Origin: Nitrospira sp.
GTDB lineage: Bacteria > Nitrospirota > Nitrospiria > Nitrospirales > Nitrospiraceae
Direction: 5' to 3'
Length of the DNA: 64,000 nt
Assembly (NCBI GenBank): GCA_023248215.1
Contig: JAHFEW010000005.1
Span: forward strand, 32,198 to 96,197
The notes under the pieces were generated by a model. That model worked only from the letters and a program-made list of their open reading frames with translations, was not told where the DNA came from and made no database searches. Positions 1-10,730 of the stretch are shown piece by piece (within the stretch, counting starts at the first letter, position 1; the number at the start of each line of letters is the position of its first letter). The position numbers and the translations under genes were made by a program.

Positions 1-760
1 CCCGGTCGTCCTGCGCCAGATGATCGCTGACGCCGGACAGACGGGTATGCAGATCGGCGCCGCCCAGTTCCTCGCTTGTGACCACTTCGCCGGTCGCAGC
101 CTTCACCAGAGGCGGTCCGGCCAGATAAATGGTGCCGGTCCCTTTCACGATGACATTCTCATCACACATGGCCGGCACGTAGGCGCCGCCGGCCGTGCAC
201 ATGCCCATGACGACGGCGATCTGAGGGATACCGGCTGCGGACATGCGCGCCTGGTTGAAGAAGATCCGCCCGAAATGCTCCTTGTCGGCAAAAACCTCGG
301 CCTGCATCGGCAGGAACACGCCGCCTGAATCTACGAGATAGATCGCCGGCAGCCGGTTTTCGATCGCAATCTCCTGCGCCCGTAGATGCTTCTTGATGGT
401 CATTGGGAAATAGGTACCCCCTTTGACCGTCGCATCATTCGCCGCGATGACACAGAATCGTCCGGACACGGAGCCGATGCCGGTGATCAACCCAGCGGCA
501 GGGACCTGATTGTCATGGAGGCCGAAGGCGGCCAGAGCGCTCAATTCGATCCAGGGGGAGTCTGGATCGAGCAGCGCAGCAATGCGCTCGCGAGCCGTCA
601 GCTTTCCACGTTTCTTGTGGAGCGCGACGGCATCGGCCGGTCCACCTGCCTGCACCAAGGCCAGGTGTTTCTTGAGATCGGCCATCAGGCTTTCGTAATG
701 GGAATGGGCACGGCGAAAGTCTTCCGAGGCCTGGACCACTGCAGTCTTCAACAAGCGCAT
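1..760 (-). CDS. Acyl-CoA carboxylase carboxyltransferase (beta) subunit, methylcrotonyl/propionyl-CoA carboxylase type, truncated by window edge
   Basis: Reverse-strand translation from ATG at 760: [65 protein letters not shown]...[43 protein letters not shown]..., typical of the family; runs off the left edge. Confidence 0.9.
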   Translation of the reverse strand, partial: MRLLKTAVVQASEDFRRAHSHYESLMADLKKHLALVQAGGPADAVALHKKRGKLTARERIAALLDPDSPWIELSALAAFGLHDNQVPAAGLITGIGSVSGRFCVIAANDATVKGGTYFPMTIKKHLRAQEIAIENRLPAIYLVDSGGVFLPMQAEVFADKEHFGRIFFNQARMSAAGIPQIAVVMGMCTAGGAYVPAMCDENVIVKGTGTIYLAGPPLVKAATGEVVTSEELGGADLHTRLSGVSDHLAQDDR

Positions 761-773
761 CTCAGGAATCCTC

Positions 774-1181
774 TCAATGCTCGACTCGAAGCCCCTTCAC
801 GAAGTCCACGATGTCATGCATCGGCGTGGCGGGCCGAAACAACATCTGCACCCCGGCTGCTTTCAGCCGCGGTACGTCGCCATCAGGAATGATTCCTCCG
901 CCGAACAGCGTCACGTCTCCTGCACCCTGCTCCTTCAGCAGTTCCAGCACGCGGGGAAACAGCGAGTTATGGGCGCCGGAATGGATGCTGAGACCGATGG
1001 CCTGCACGTCTTCCTGGATTGCGGTTGCCACGATCTGTTCCGGAGTTTGATGGAGCCCCGTATAAATGATCTCTACCCCCGCATCACGGAGCGCCCGGAC
1101 GACGAGCTTGACGCCCCGGTCGTGTCCATCCAATCCCACCTTGCCGATCAAGACCCGAAGTGGTGCCGTGGCTACTGCCAT
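774..1181 (-). CDS. Cobalamin-binding (small/C-terminal) subunit of a split acyl-CoA mutase (methylmalonyl-CoA mutase type)
   Basis: [54 protein letters not shown]...; B12-binding DxHxxG motif (DGHDRG); the longer listed ORF start at 1517 overlaps the upstream gene. Confidence 0.92.
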   Translation of the reverse strand: MAVATAPLRVLIGKVGLDGHDRGVKLVVRALRDAGVEIIYTGLHQTPEQIVATAIQEDVQAIGLSIHSGAHNSLFPRVLELLKEQGAGDVTLFGGGIIPDGDVPRLKAAGVQMLFRPATPMHDIVDFVKGLRVEH

Positions 1182-2020
1182 AACTTCACCTCTTGCAGAA
1201 AATACCTTCCTTCCGCATCTTTCCTGACATGACCGGCCTGGATCAGCGGATCGTGCTCGAAAACCAGGAGCCAATCTTCCTCGAAGGCTCGATCCAGTAC
1301 CCAGCGCTTGGTGTCGAGCGTCTGGATCGGATAGAGGTCGTATCCCATGATGTAGGGCAGCGGCAGATGCGAGACGGTCGGGATAAGGTCGCCCAGGAAA
1401 AATGCGACTCGGCCTTCCGATTCCACCTTGACGCTTTGGTGGAAGCGCGTATGGCCGGCCGTGACGACCGTGCTCACTCCCGGCAGGAGTTCCGTATCGC
1501 CCTGCAGGAACTCCCACTGATTCAGTTGCGCGACCGGTGTGAAATTGTCGCGGCGGTAACTGGCCCTCGTCCGTTCATTGGCCGCGATTGCGTCTTCGTA
1601 CTCCCCCTGTTGCACGTAGTAGGTCGCTTTGGGAAAGGCCGACCGCAGGGTGCCGTTCCCGTTGGTGACCGTATTGCCTCCGGCATGATCAAAGTGCAGA
1701 TGCGTGTTGACCACCAGATGAATGTCGTCACGACTGAGGCCCTGCTGTTTTAAGGAGTCGTGCAAAGTTGGGGTTCGCTCGACCGCAAACATCGACAGGA
1801 ACTTCGCATCCTCCTTATCGCCCAGCCCCGTATCCACCAGAATGTTCTTGCCATGTGCCCGGATCAGCAAGCAGGTCAGATTGAGCGGGATGCGATTCAG
1901 CTCATCCGCCGGACAGCACTTCTGCCACAGCGCTTTCGGCACCACCCCGAACATGGCCCCGCCGTCCAGTCGAAACCGGCCGTCGGTCACGGGGTAAATT
2001 TCAAAGGCTCCGAGCTTCAC
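1172..2020 (-). CDS. MBL-fold metallo-hydrolase
   Basis: [10 protein letters not shown] metal-binding motif; probable GTG start at 2020 overlaps the mutase stop (GTGA). Confidence 0.85.
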   Translation of the reverse strand: MKLGAFEIYPVTDGRFRLDGGAMFGVVPKALWQKCCPADELNRIPLNLTCLLIRAHGKNILVDTGLGDKEDAKFLSMFAVERTPTLHDSLKQQGLSRDDIHLVVNTHLHFDHAGGNTVTNGNGTLRSAFPKATYYVQQGEYEDAIAANERTRASYRRDNFTPVAQLNQWEFLQGDTELLPGVSTVVTAGHTRFHQSVKVESEGRVAFFLGDLIPTVSHLPLPYIMGYDLYPIQTLDTKRWVLDRAFEEDWLLVFEHDPLIQAGHVRKDAEGRYFLQEVKLWQ

Positions 2021-3612
2021 AACACCACCGGTTCGTGATAGGTCCCATACACTTCCTTCAGCGCCGCGCAAATCTCGCCCAACGTGGCCTTGGCCTTCAC
2101 CGCTTCAATCAGAGAAGGCATGAGACTCTGATGACAGGCAGCCATCTCCTGCAGTTCTTCCAGTGAGCCGGCCATCTTGAAGGGATCACGTGATTTTCTG
2201 AGATCGGACAGGCACGCCACCTGTTCTTGTTCGACCTCCGGTCCGATCTTTAAAATAGGGATGGGGCAGCCCTCCTGCTCAACATGATCGGTCACACCGA
2301 TAATGCTCCGTTCTTTCTGTTCCATTTCACGTTGGTAGCGTTGCGACGCATCGAGTATCTCCCGCTGCGGAAACCCTCGCTCGATCGCGCGAACCATGCC
2401 GCCCATCTCGTCCAGCCTGCCAAAATACTCCTGGGCCCCTTCTTCCAATCGATTCGTCAGCGACTCGACGAAATAGGAACCGCCCAATGGATCGACGGTG
2501 TTGACCGTTTCACTCTCGGCAGCGATGACCTGTTGTGTCCTGAGGGCGAGCTTCACTGCGTCCTCAGTGGGCAGGGCCAAGGTTTCATCCATCGAGTTGG
2601 TGTGGAGCGATTGAGTCCCGCCGAGCACTGCGGCGAGTGCCTGGAGCGTGGTCCGCACCACGTTGTTCATCGGTTGTTGGGCGGTGAGGGAGCAGCCGGC
2701 CGTCTGGGCATGGCAGCGGAGTTGAAGGGAACGGGGATTTTTGGGATGGTAACGCCGCTCCATTTCGCGAGCCCACAACCGCCGGGCTGCGCGGAATTTG
2801 GCGATCTCTTCAAAGAAATCATTGTGCACGTTGAAGAAGAAGGACAGCTGTGGTGCGAATGCATCCACATCGAGCCCGGACTTTACAGCCGCCTCCACGT
2901 AGGTCAGTCCGTCGTAGAGGGTAAAGGCAAGTTCCTGGACCGCCGTGGAGCCGGCCTCCCGAATGTGGTAGCCGCTGATGCTGATGGGATGCCACTTCGG
3001 GACATGGCTCGCGCAATAGGCCATCGTCTCGACGATCAATGCAATGTGCGGTTCCGGCGGGAAGAGCCACTCCTTCTGCGCGATGTATTCCTTCAGGATG
3101 TCGTTCTGAATCGTGCCGCCGAGGCGGTCGAACGGAATACCGCGTTTCTCCGCGACCGCCAGATACATGGCGAAGATCACCGCGGCCGGCCCGTTGATCG
3201 TCATCGACGTGGTGACCTGATCGAGCGGGATGTCGTCGAACAGCCGCTCCATGTCGGCGAGCGATGAGATCGCCACGCCGCAGTAGCCCACTTCGCCACG
3301 CGCTCTCGGATCATCCGAATCGAGGCCCATGAGCGTCGGAAGGTCGAAGGCGACACTGAGTCCGGTTTGGCCCTGCTCCAATAGATACTTGAACCGCTTA
3401 TTGGTATCGTACGCGGAGCCGAATCCGGCAAATTGCCGCATGGTCCAAAGCCGACTCCGGTACATAGTCGGATAGATGCCGCGAGTGTAGGGAAATGTGC
3501 CCGGTTGGCCGAGCTCCTGCTCGACGCTCCAACCCTTCAGATGGTCAGGGGTGTAGACCCGCTCGATGTCCAGACCCGAGAGGGAGGTGAATCGAGATTT
3601 CCGCTCGTTCAT
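2017..3612 (-). CDS. Acyl-CoA mutase large subunit (methylmalonyl-CoA mutase family)
   Basis: [47 protein letters not shown]...[20 protein letters not shown]; lacks the fused B12 domain, which is encoded at 774-1181. Confidence 0.92.
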   Translation of the reverse strand: MNERKSRFTSLSGLDIERVYTPDHLKGWSVEQELGQPGTFPYTRGIYPTMYRSRLWTMRQFAGFGSAYDTNKRFKYLLEQGQTGLSVAFDLPTLMGLDSDDPRARGEVGYCGVAISSLADMERLFDDIPLDQVTTSMTINGPAAVIFAMYLAVAEKRGIPFDRLGGTIQNDILKEYIAQKEWLFPPEPHIALIVETMAYCASHVPKWHPISISGYHIREAGSTAVQELAFTLYDGLTYVEAAVKSGLDVDAFAPQLSFFFNVHNDFFEEIAKFRAARRLWAREMERRYHPKNPRSLQLRCHAQTAGCSLTAQQPMNNVVRTTLQALAAVLGGTQSLHTNSMDETLALPTEDAVKLALRTQQVIAAESETVNTVDPLGGSYFVESLTNRLEEGAQEYFGRLDEMGGMVRAIERGFPQREILDASQRYQREMEQKERSIIGVTDHVEQEGCPIPILKIGPEVEQEQVACLSDLRKSRDPFKMAGSLEELQEMAACHQSLMPSLIEAVKAKATLGEICAALKEVYGTYHEPVVL

Positions 3613-3650
3613 GACAGGCATCCTCCGCAAAAGGAACGAGAACGACAGGA

Positions 3651-4547
3651 TTAGGTCACATTCGCGACCGGCCGGTCCCCGTAAAGATAGAATCCGTGCC
3701 CGCTTTTCCTGCCGAGCCAACCGGCTTCGACATACTTACGCAACAGAGGGCAGGGGCGGAATTTGGGATCGCCGAGATCCTGATGCAGGACCTCACAGAT
3801 CGCGAGCACCGTATCCAGGCCGATGCGATCTGCCAACGCCAACGGCCCCATCGGATGATTGGTCCCTTCCACCATCGCCAGATCGATGGCATCAGCCGAC
3901 GCTACCCCATCCTCCAGCGCGAAGATGGCTTCGTTGATCATGGGAATGAGCACGCGGTTGACGATGAAGCCGGGAAAGTCCTTGCAGACGACCGCGGTCT
4001 TGCCGGCCCGACGCACGAGGTCCAGCGCGAGTTGCACCGTATACTCGGAAGTCTCGACCGCACGCACAACCTCGACGAGTCGCATGACTGGAACCGGGTT
4101 CATGAAATGGATGCCGACGACACGATCGGGACGGCCCGAAGCCATGCCCAGGCTCGCAATCGAGATTGAGGATGTATTGCTGGCGAGCACCGTCGATGGC
4201 GCGCAGACTTGTCCGAGTTGCGCGAACAGCGCCCGTTTCATGCCGGGCTCTTCCGGGATGGCCTCGATCACGACCTGCGCTTCTCGCAATCGCTCCATGT
4301 GTCTCAGCGGGTGAATGAGCGCCATGGCCGATCCTGCTTGGTCACCGCGCAGCGCACCCTTCTCTACCGCTTTCTTGACTCCCTCCCAGATTTTCCTGAT
4401 GGCCGCTTCCAGTGCCTCTTCCGTCACGTCCACCAGCAGGACATTCCAACCCGCGGTCGCCAGCACCTGCGCAATGCCTCGTCCCATTTGGCCCGCCCCC
4501 ACGACTCCGATGGTCCTGATGTCGTCGATCGTCATTGCACCAGCCAT
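3651..4547 (-). CDS. 3-hydroxybutyryl-CoA dehydrogenase (3-hydroxyacyl-CoA dehydrogenase family)
   Basis: [27 protein letters not shown] Rossmann motif; [30 protein letters not shown]. Confidence 0.93.
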   Translation of the reverse strand: MAGAMTIDDIRTIGVVGAGQMGRGIAQVLATAGWNVLLVDVTEEALEAAIRKIWEGVKKAVEKGALRGDQAGSAMALIHPLRHMERLREAQVVIEAIPEEPGMKRALFAQLGQVCAPSTVLASNTSSISIASLGMASGRPDRVVGIHFMNPVPVMRLVEVVRAVETSEYTVQLALDLVRRAGKTAVVCKDFPGFIVNRVLIPMINEAIFALEDGVASADAIDLAMVEGTNHPMGPLALADRIGLDTVLAICEVLHQDLGDPKFRPCPLLRKYVEAGWLGRKSGHGFYLYGDRPVANVT

Positions 4548-4564
4548 TCATCATTCCTAATTCA

Positions 4565-5755
4565 TCATTCGCTGCGTTCCACCAGCAGCGCAAGCGCTTC
4601 TCCGCCTCCGATACAGAGGCCGGCCAGTCCGCGATGGACACCACGCGCTTCCATGGCATGGATCAATGTCGTGATGAGCCTTGCCCCGGTCGCACCGATA
4701 GGGTGGCCCAAGGCCACCGCGCCGCCATTGACGTTGACTTTCTTCGGGTCCAATCCAAGCTCACGATTGATGGCCAGCGAGACGGCCGAGAACGCTTCGT
4801 TGATCTCGAACAGATCGATGTCGCCGATGGAAAGCCCCGTTTGTTTCAGCAGCCGCCGGATCGCCTCCACCGGTGCAATGGTGAACCATTCAGGCGCGAG
4901 CGCGGCGCCTGCATAACTCACGATGCGCGCCATCGGCGCGAGACCAAGCCGGCTGGCTTCCTCTTCCGCCATGATGACCAATGCCGCAGCTCCGTCGTTG
5001 CAGGAAGGTGAATTACCCACGGTCAAGACCCCATCTTCTTGAAAGACCGGCTTGAGCTGCCGCAGCCTCGTCAGATCCACGCGATTGGGTTCCTCGTCCT
5101 CCGACAGGATGAGCGGCGCTCCTGTCTTCTGCGGCAGCTCGACCGGGACGATTTCCCGTTTGAAGGCGCCGGTCGCGATCGCTTCTCGCGCACGGCTGTA
5201 GCTTTCCAGGGCAAAGTCGTCCACTTCCTGTCGGGACAATCGATACTTGGCGGCGCATAGTTCTCCGGCATTGCCCATATGAAACTGGTTGTAGACATCC
5301 CACAGCCCGTCCTTGATCAGACTGTCCGTCAGTTCTCCATGGCCCAGACGATAGCCCTGTCGGGCCTTCTCCAGCAGGAACGGGGCGCGGGTCATGTTTT
5401 CCATTCCACCGGCCACCAGCACCAGCGCTTCTCCCAGCACGATGGCCCGCGCCGCCATGATCACGGTCTGAAGGCTGGACCCGCAGACTTTGTTGACGGT
5501 CACGGCTCCGACGGAGTGGGGCAGTCCTGCGCCGATCGCCGCTTGCCTGGCCGGCGCCTGGCCAAGTCCGGCGCTCAGGACGCAGCCCATGAGCACCTCA
5601 TCGACTCGGTTACTCGGCAACTGGATGCGTTTCAAGGCTTCAGCAATGACGAGGCTGCCTAGCTTGGTGGAGGGAATCGAACTGAATCCCCCGTTGAAGC
5701 TGCCCATCGGGGTTCGGACCGCACTCACGATGACGGCTCGTTGTCTAGTGATCAC
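4565..5755 (-). CDS. Acetyl-CoA acetyltransferase (thiolase)
   Basis: VIVSAVRTPMGSFNGG...NKVCGSSLQTVIMAARAI...NVNGGAVALGHPIGATGAR...GLCIGGGEALALLVER; GTG start at 5755 overlaps the E2 stop. Confidence 0.93.
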   Translation of the reverse strand: MITRQRAVIVSAVRTPMGSFNGGFSSIPSTKLGSLVIAEALKRIQLPSNRVDEVLMGCVLSAGLGQAPARQAAIGAGLPHSVGAVTVNKVCGSSLQTVIMAARAIVLGEALVLVAGGMENMTRAPFLLEKARQGYRLGHGELTDSLIKDGLWDVYNQFHMGNAGELCAAKYRLSRQEVDDFALESYSRAREAIATGAFKREIVPVELPQKTGAPLILSEDEEPNRVDLTRLRQLKPVFQEDGVLTVGNSPSCNDGAAALVIMAEEEASRLGLAPMARIVSYAGAALAPEWFTIAPVEAIRRLLKQTGLSIGDIDLFEINEAFSAVSLAINRELGLDPKKVNVNGGAVALGHPIGATGARLITTLIHAMEARGVHRGLAGLCIGGGEALALLVERSE

Positions 5756-6897
5756 AGGAACTTCTCCCAGTCGCTCTTTTCGAGATGGTTCTTCACTTTC
5801 GACATGAAGCGATCGGCTGTGGCGCCATCGATCACCCGATGGTCGAAAGACAGGCTCAGATAACACATGGGACGGATGGCGATCGCATCGTTGATCACGA
5901 CGGCGCGTTTCTGCACCGATCCCACCCCGAGAATGGCGGCTTGTGGCTGATTGATGATCGGCGTGCTGAACAGGCTTCCGAATCCGCCGTGGTTGGTGAT
6001 GGTGAAGGTGCCGTCCTGGACCTCTTCGGGAGTCAGCCGCTTGCTCCTGGCCCGTTCCGCCAGATCAGCCACTTCATGAGCCAGTTGATTGAGTCCCTTC
6101 CGATCGGCATGGCGGATGACGGGAACCAGGAGGCCTTCATCGAGCGCCACTGCGATGCCCATATGGATATCCTTCTTGATCGCGATTCCCTGCTCGCGCC
6201 AAGTCGAGTTCAACAGCGGCAGGTCCTTCATGGCACGGGTCACCGCGTTGATCATGAACGGCAGATAGGTCAGCGAGCGACCCTCGCGGAACCTGGCGAT
6301 GCCGGAGAAATCCGCCTCAAAGAAGGTTGCCACATGAGCAGCAGTACGGCGACTCAGGACCATACGTTCCGCGATGGTCTTTCGCATCTGGGTGAGCGGC
6401 AACACTTCTTCGTGAGGCGTGAGGGGGGAGGCGTGAGGAGATGAGGTATCCCCCGTCGCTGCACGCTTGGCGATAACGTCTAGCAGGTCTTTCTTCGTGA
6501 CTCGGCCGCCCTCACCGGTTCCGGTGACTGTGGCCAAGTCCACCCCCTGTACTTTTGCCAGTTGCCTGACCGCGGGTGAATAGTGGTGCTCGCCTTCCGG
6601 CGCCGCCTCCATCGGTCGCACCCCCACGCCTCCGACACGATTGACGACACCGGCAGCCGGCTGGTTATCGAGTCTGGCCAGCAACCTTCCCACTGGAACG
6701 GTCTCACCTTCCGACACAAGGATTTCCGTCAGGAACCCTGTCGCGGGAGATGGAATGTCGAGCGCGACCTTCTCGGTCTCCACCTCCAGGAGCGGTTGGT
6801 CCTTTTCGACGGCGCCGCCCTGCGGGATTAGCCACTTGACGACGGTCCCTTCGGCGATACTTTCACCCAACTGGGGCATGACGATGTCGGTTGCCAT
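5752..6897 (-). CDS. 2-oxoacid dehydrogenase E2 (dihydrolipoamide acyltransferase)
   Basis: N-terminal lipoyl domain (MPQLGESIAEGTVVKWL...ETEKVALDIPSP), E3-binding motif, C-terminal SFDHRVIDGATADRFM catalytic motif. Confidence 0.93.
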   Translation of the reverse strand: MATDIVMPQLGESIAEGTVVKWLIPQGGAVEKDQPLLEVETEKVALDIPSPATGFLTEILVSEGETVPVGRLLARLDNQPAAGVVNRVGGVGVRPMEAAPEGEHHYSPAVRQLAKVQGVDLATVTGTGEGGRVTKKDLLDVIAKRAATGDTSSPHASPLTPHEEVLPLTQMRKTIAERMVLSRRTAAHVATFFEADFSGIARFREGRSLTYLPFMINAVTRAMKDLPLLNSTWREQGIAIKKDIHMGIAVALDEGLLVPVIRHADRKGLNQLAHEVADLAERARSKRLTPEEVQDGTFTITNHGGFGSLFSTPIINQPQAAILGVGSVQKRAVVINDAIAIRPMCYLSLSFDHRVIDGATADRFMSKVKNHLEKSDWEKFL

Positions 6898-6942
6898 GTT
6901 CCTCCGTCCACACTACGCCTGACCCCTCACGCCTTACGCGAG

Positions 6943-7935
6943 TTAATACGCCGCCAACTTCTTCGCTCCTGCCACGATGTCGCTCACTTTGGGAAGAAAG
7001 AATTCTTCTAACGGCGTGCTGAACGGCACCGGCGTGTCCGGCGGGGCGATGCGGAGAATCGGCCCGTCCAGACAGTCGAAGCATTCTTCCGCCAGCAGCG
7101 CCGAGATCTCGGCCCCGATGCCGCCGGTTTTGTTGTCTTCATGGAGCATGATGGCCTTGCTGGTCTTGCGTACCGACGTGTAAATCGTCTCCTTGTCGAG
7201 GGGGATCAACGTGCGCAGATCGACCACTTCAAGATCGATTCCTTCTTTATTCAGCAGCTCCGCGGCTTCCAGGGCCAAATGCACCATCGCCCCATACGTG
7301 ATGATCGATACGTCGCTGCCGGTGCGCTTCACGTCGGCCTTTCCCAGGGGGACGATATAGTCCTCCTGCGGCAATGTCGCCTTGATCCGCCGATAGAGAA
7401 ACTTGTGTTCGAAGTAGAGGACCGGGTTGGGATCCCGAATTGCGGCCTTCAAGAGTCCCTTGGCGTCATAGGGGGTGGAGGGAGCCACGATCTTGAGCCC
7501 GGGAGAATGGAAGAACCAGCCTTCGGGACATTCGGAGTGAAACGGGCCGCCGTGGACGCCGCCGCCGAACGGAGCTCGAATGACCATGGGCACCGCCGCG
7601 CCCCAGCGGTAGTGATTCTTTGCGGCGACTTCGGTAATCTGGTCGAAGGCGCAGGAAATGAAGTCGGCGAACTGCATTTCGACCACCGGCCGCAAGCCCA
7701 TCATGGCCGCTCCGATGGCGGCGCCCACGAAGCCGGATTCCGACAGCGGCGTATCCAAGACGCGCCATTCGCCATATTTTTTCAGGAACCCTTCGGTGAC
7801 CTTGAAGGCCCCGCCATAGGCGCCGATGTCTTCGCCCATGAGGAACACGCGTTCGTCACGGCTCATTTCCTCGTCCAAGGCCTGCGAAATGGCTTCCACG
7901 TAAGTGACCTCTTGCGCGGCCGTCGCTGTCGTCAT
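6943..7935 (-). CDS. 2-oxoacid dehydrogenase E1 beta subunit
   Basis: VTYVEAISQALDEEMSRDERVFLMGEDIGAYGGAFKVTEGF... typical E1 beta. Confidence 0.94.
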   Translation of the reverse strand: MTTATAAQEVTYVEAISQALDEEMSRDERVFLMGEDIGAYGGAFKVTEGFLKKYGEWRVLDTPLSESGFVGAAIGAAMMGLRPVVEMQFADFISCAFDQITEVAAKNHYRWGAAVPMVIRAPFGGGVHGGPFHSECPEGWFFHSPGLKIVAPSTPYDAKGLLKAAIRDPNPVLYFEHKFLYRRIKATLPQEDYIVPLGKADVKRTGSDVSIITYGAMVHLALEAAELLNKEGIDLEVVDLRTLIPLDKETIYTSVRKTSKAIMLHEDNKTGGIGAEISALLAEECFDCLDGPILRIAPPDTPVPFSTPLEEFFLPKVSDIVAGAKKLAAY

Positions 7936-8933
7936 GGTTGCACCTCGTCCTCTGTCGCGAAGACTCCCACCAGCGTCTCCGGCCCCTCCGGAAGCGGGCT
8001 CTGTTCGGCGAATTCTGTTCCTGCGTCGACTTCCTTCTTGACCCGTTCGCCGACCTCGTGGAAGTAAGATTCATCGCCATACCCTAACTGAGCCACGAGA
8101 TGTTCGGCCCTGACGACGGGATCTTTGGTTTTCCATTCTTCCAGCAGCTCACGCGGGACATACTTCGCCGCATCATGTTCGGAGTGGCCATGCATGCGCA
8201 TGGTCTTGAACTCGAGAAACGTCGGTCCTTCGCCGGCCCGAGCCTTGGCCACGGCTCGTTTGGAGGCCAGATAGACGGCTGCCACATCGTTGCCGTCCAC
8301 GATCTCGCCCGGCATGCCGTAGGCCTTCGCCCGGTCGACGACATCCGTAATCGCCATTTGATAGCGCAACGGCGTCGAGTAGGCATATTGATTGTTGGTG
8401 CAGAAGAACACGACGGGGAGTCTGCGCACCGCCGCAAAATTCATAGCTTCATGAAAATCGCCGCGACTCGTTCCGCCATCGCCGGTTCCGGCAAAGGCGA
8501 CGCGCGACTCTCCTCTGATCTTGAACGCCAGCGCGGCGCCGGCCGCGACCGGCATGTTGTCGGCCAGGTGGCTGACGAATCCGAGCATCCCGCGTTTCAG
8601 ATCGCCCATGTGGACATTGCCGTCTTTTCCTTTGGTGGGTCCGGTCCGTTTGCCGAGATATTGAGCGATGATCTCGCCGGGGGAGAATCCGCGAATCAGG
8701 AAGGCTCCCATGTCGCGGTGAAACGGCGCGATGACATCATCGGGTTTCAGCGCCGAGGCATACCCGACGGCGATCGCCTCCATTCCGTGACTGGTATACA
8801 CGCCGCCGACGATCCGACCCTGCCGGTACAGGGCGGTGATCCGGTCTTCCAAGCTTCTCGTCAGCCGGAGGTAGTAGTACATCTCAAGGAGGTCGCTGCG
8901 TTTGATGTCATTCGCGCCGACGGCCTGGTCCAT
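7932..8933 (-). CDS. 2-oxoacid dehydrogenase E1 alpha subunit
   Basis: TPP motif region GTGDGGTSRGDFHEAMNFAAVRRLPVVFFCTNNQYAYSTP; ATGA overlap with E1 beta. Confidence 0.94.
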   Translation of the reverse strand: MDQAVGANDIKRSDLLEMYYYLRLTRSLEDRITALYRQGRIVGGVYTSHGMEAIAVGYASALKPDDVIAPFHRDMGAFLIRGFSPGEIIAQYLGKRTGPTKGKDGNVHMGDLKRGMLGFVSHLADNMPVAAGAALAFKIRGESRVAFAGTGDGGTSRGDFHEAMNFAAVRRLPVVFFCTNNQYAYSTPLRYQMAITDVVDRAKAYGMPGEIVDGNDVAAVYLASKRAVAKARAGEGPTFLEFKTMRMHGHSEHDAAKYVPRELLEEWKTKDPVVRAEHLVAQLGYGDESYFHEVGERVKKEVDAGTEFAEQSPLPEGPETLVGVFATEDEVQP

Positions 8934-8966
8934 AGCCTCCTCCTCTTGTTCTTGGTGACCCTATTG

Positions 8967-9728
8967 TCAGAGCTCCGGGAGATCCTTCCAGGACAACAAC
9001 GGCTTCTTCTCCTTACAGAAGGGACAGTCGGCCGCTTCCCACTGCGGCATGTCCAAGTCGACGCTGAAGTAGAACGGATAGGTCGCCGTCAGCTCATCCA
9101 TCAATGGGAATTGCCCGCTGTCTCGTCTGGCAAAGACCATCATGCCCGCGAGTGCTCCGCCGCGATCTGTGACGACTTTCCCCAGTTTGCTGACACACAT
9201 GCCGCGAGTGGTGACGTCGTTCAAGGCGAGAAAGCGGTCTCCGGCTTCGACTGTGCCACGGATAATTTCAGTCCCGATCTTGCCCGTCTCGTGGTTGAAC
9301 GGCGTGAGCACGATGCGCAGCGGCATACGACCGGCGAGGATTTCGCCCGTTCGCTCCGCAAGGAGGCGTGCGTCCGACGAAGTCGCGACAATGCCAGCCG
9401 GCGGGTCCTGTCGAAACGTCTGCAAGATCCACTCTGCCATGTTGGATGCGATGATGGTCACGAGTTCAGGGAATCGCGCGATGGACTCGAACCGCAGATA
9501 GATGTCCGTATGGTGGCCGGAGACCACTTCCACATGGCTATCGAAATACACCGCCCGTGAGGTATTCAGCAGCCGATGGATATCCCAGGACGAGAGGGTG
9601 GGATGCGGAACGTCATGGATGAGGCGTTCGAGCCTCGCCTCGATCTCCGGACCCTCATAGAGCTTTCTCTGCCGGTCCACCAACTCATGAATCGCAAGCT
9701 CCGAGGACTTCACAATCGATGACATCAT
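8967..9728 (-). CDS. Phosphoribosyltransferase-like (orotate PRTase-type fold) protein with C-terminal CPFC motif
   Basis: IVATSSDARLLAERTGEIL...GDRFLALNDVTTRGMCVSKLGKVVTDRGG resembles a PRPP-binding loop; C-terminal ADCPFCKEKKPL. Confidence 0.6.
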   Translation of the reverse strand: MMSSIVKSSELAIHELVDRQRKLYEGPEIEARLERLIHDVPHPTLSSWDIHRLLNTSRAVYFDSHVEVVSGHHTDIYLRFESIARFPELVTIIASNMAEWILQTFRQDPPAGIVATSSDARLLAERTGEILAGRMPLRIVLTPFNHETGKIGTEIIRGTVEAGDRFLALNDVTTRGMCVSKLGKVVTDRGGALAGMMVFARRDSGQFPLMDELTATYPFYFSVDLDMPQWEAADCPFCKEKKPLLSWKDLPEL

Positions 9729-9746
9729 GTTCGCCGCTCGCTCCTT

Positions 9747-10730
9747 TTATTCTTTCGCCGCGATAGTCGTTCTGAGGGTCCCGATCGGCTGAATCTCCAG
9801 TTCGACGACATCTCCCGGCTTGAGATACCGGTCGAGTTCCAACCCGCAGCCGCCGCCGACCGTGCCCGATCCGAACAGATCGCCGGGATAGATGAATTCG
9901 CCTCGCGACACATGTTCGATCATTTGCGGGAAGGACCAATGGATCGTGCCGAACCGCCCTTCCGACCAGACCTCTCCATTCACGCGTGCGATCATCCGCA
10001 ACGAGGCCAGGTCTTGGATCTCATCGGGCGTGACGATACAGGGTCCGATGGCAGTCGCGAAGTCCTTGCCCTTGGCAGGGCCGAGCCGACAGGCCATTTC
10101 CTGAAACTGGATGTCCCTGGCGCTGAAATCGTTCATGATCGTATAACCGGCGATGTAATTCGTGGCCTCCCGTTCAGCGATGTCTGTCCCTTTGCGTCCG
10201 ATGATGCAGGCCAGCTCCAATTCGTAATCCAGTTTCGTCGTGTTCAGCGGCCAGCGCAGATCGTGATCGGGTCCGATGATGGTCCGATGGTTGCCCTTGT
10301 AATAGACAGGCGCCTTGTACCATTCCGGCGGAATCGGTTGTCCCCGTCTTTTCGAGGTCGCCGCGATGTGGTCTTCGAAGGCGATAAAATCGCGCAGGGA
10401 GGGAGGATTGGGGAGGGGAGCCGTCAACCGGACGGCAGCCGCGTCGTAGAGGATCGTCTCACCGGCCGGACCTGTGACAGACGAGCCAAGACCCACCGCG
10501 TGATCGAGGCCGCGACGAGCAGCGGCCATCGTAGAGGCGCCGCCCTCCAAAAATCCCAACATCGCCGCCGGTACCTGCGCATCGGCGAGGCGGCGCGGCT
10601 GTGCTTCCTGTTGGTCGGTGAGCCAGCGGGCAGCGGCCATATTGAGATCTACGATATGACGATCGTGCAAGGCGCCGACTCTGGTAAAGGTTCCGACAGG
10701 AGTTCGTACTTGGAAGCTCATGAGTTTCAT
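9747..10730 (-). CDS. Fumarylacetoacetate hydrolase family protein
   Basis: KAPVYYKGNHRTIIGPDHDLRWPLNTTKLDYELELACIIGRKGTDI...GYTIMNDFSARDIQ...GSGTVGGGCGLEL. Confidence 0.9.
   Translation of the reverse strand: MKLMSFQVRTPVGTFTRVGALHDRHIVDLNMAAARWLTDQQEAQPRRLADAQVPAAMLGFLEGGASTMAAARRGLDHAVGLGSSVTGPAGETILYDAAAVRLTAPLPNPPSLRDFIAFEDHIAATSKRRGQPIPPEWYKAPVYYKGNHRTIIGPDHDLRWPLNTTKLDYELELACIIGRKGTDIAEREATNYIAGYTIMNDFSARDIQFQEMACRLGPAKGKDFATAIGPCIVTPDEIQDLASLRMIARVNGEVWSEGRFGTIHWSFPQMIEHVSRGEFIYPGDLFGSGTVGGGCGLELDRYLKPGDVVELEIQPIGTLRTTIAAKE

Noticed and set aside
20-892. Plus-strand ORFs 20-328, 386-892 and similar long ORFs opposite annotated genes throughout the window
   Set aside because: They are antisense to clearly recognisable coding sequences and have high-GC antisense-type composition (Arg/His/Gly rich) with no family similarity.
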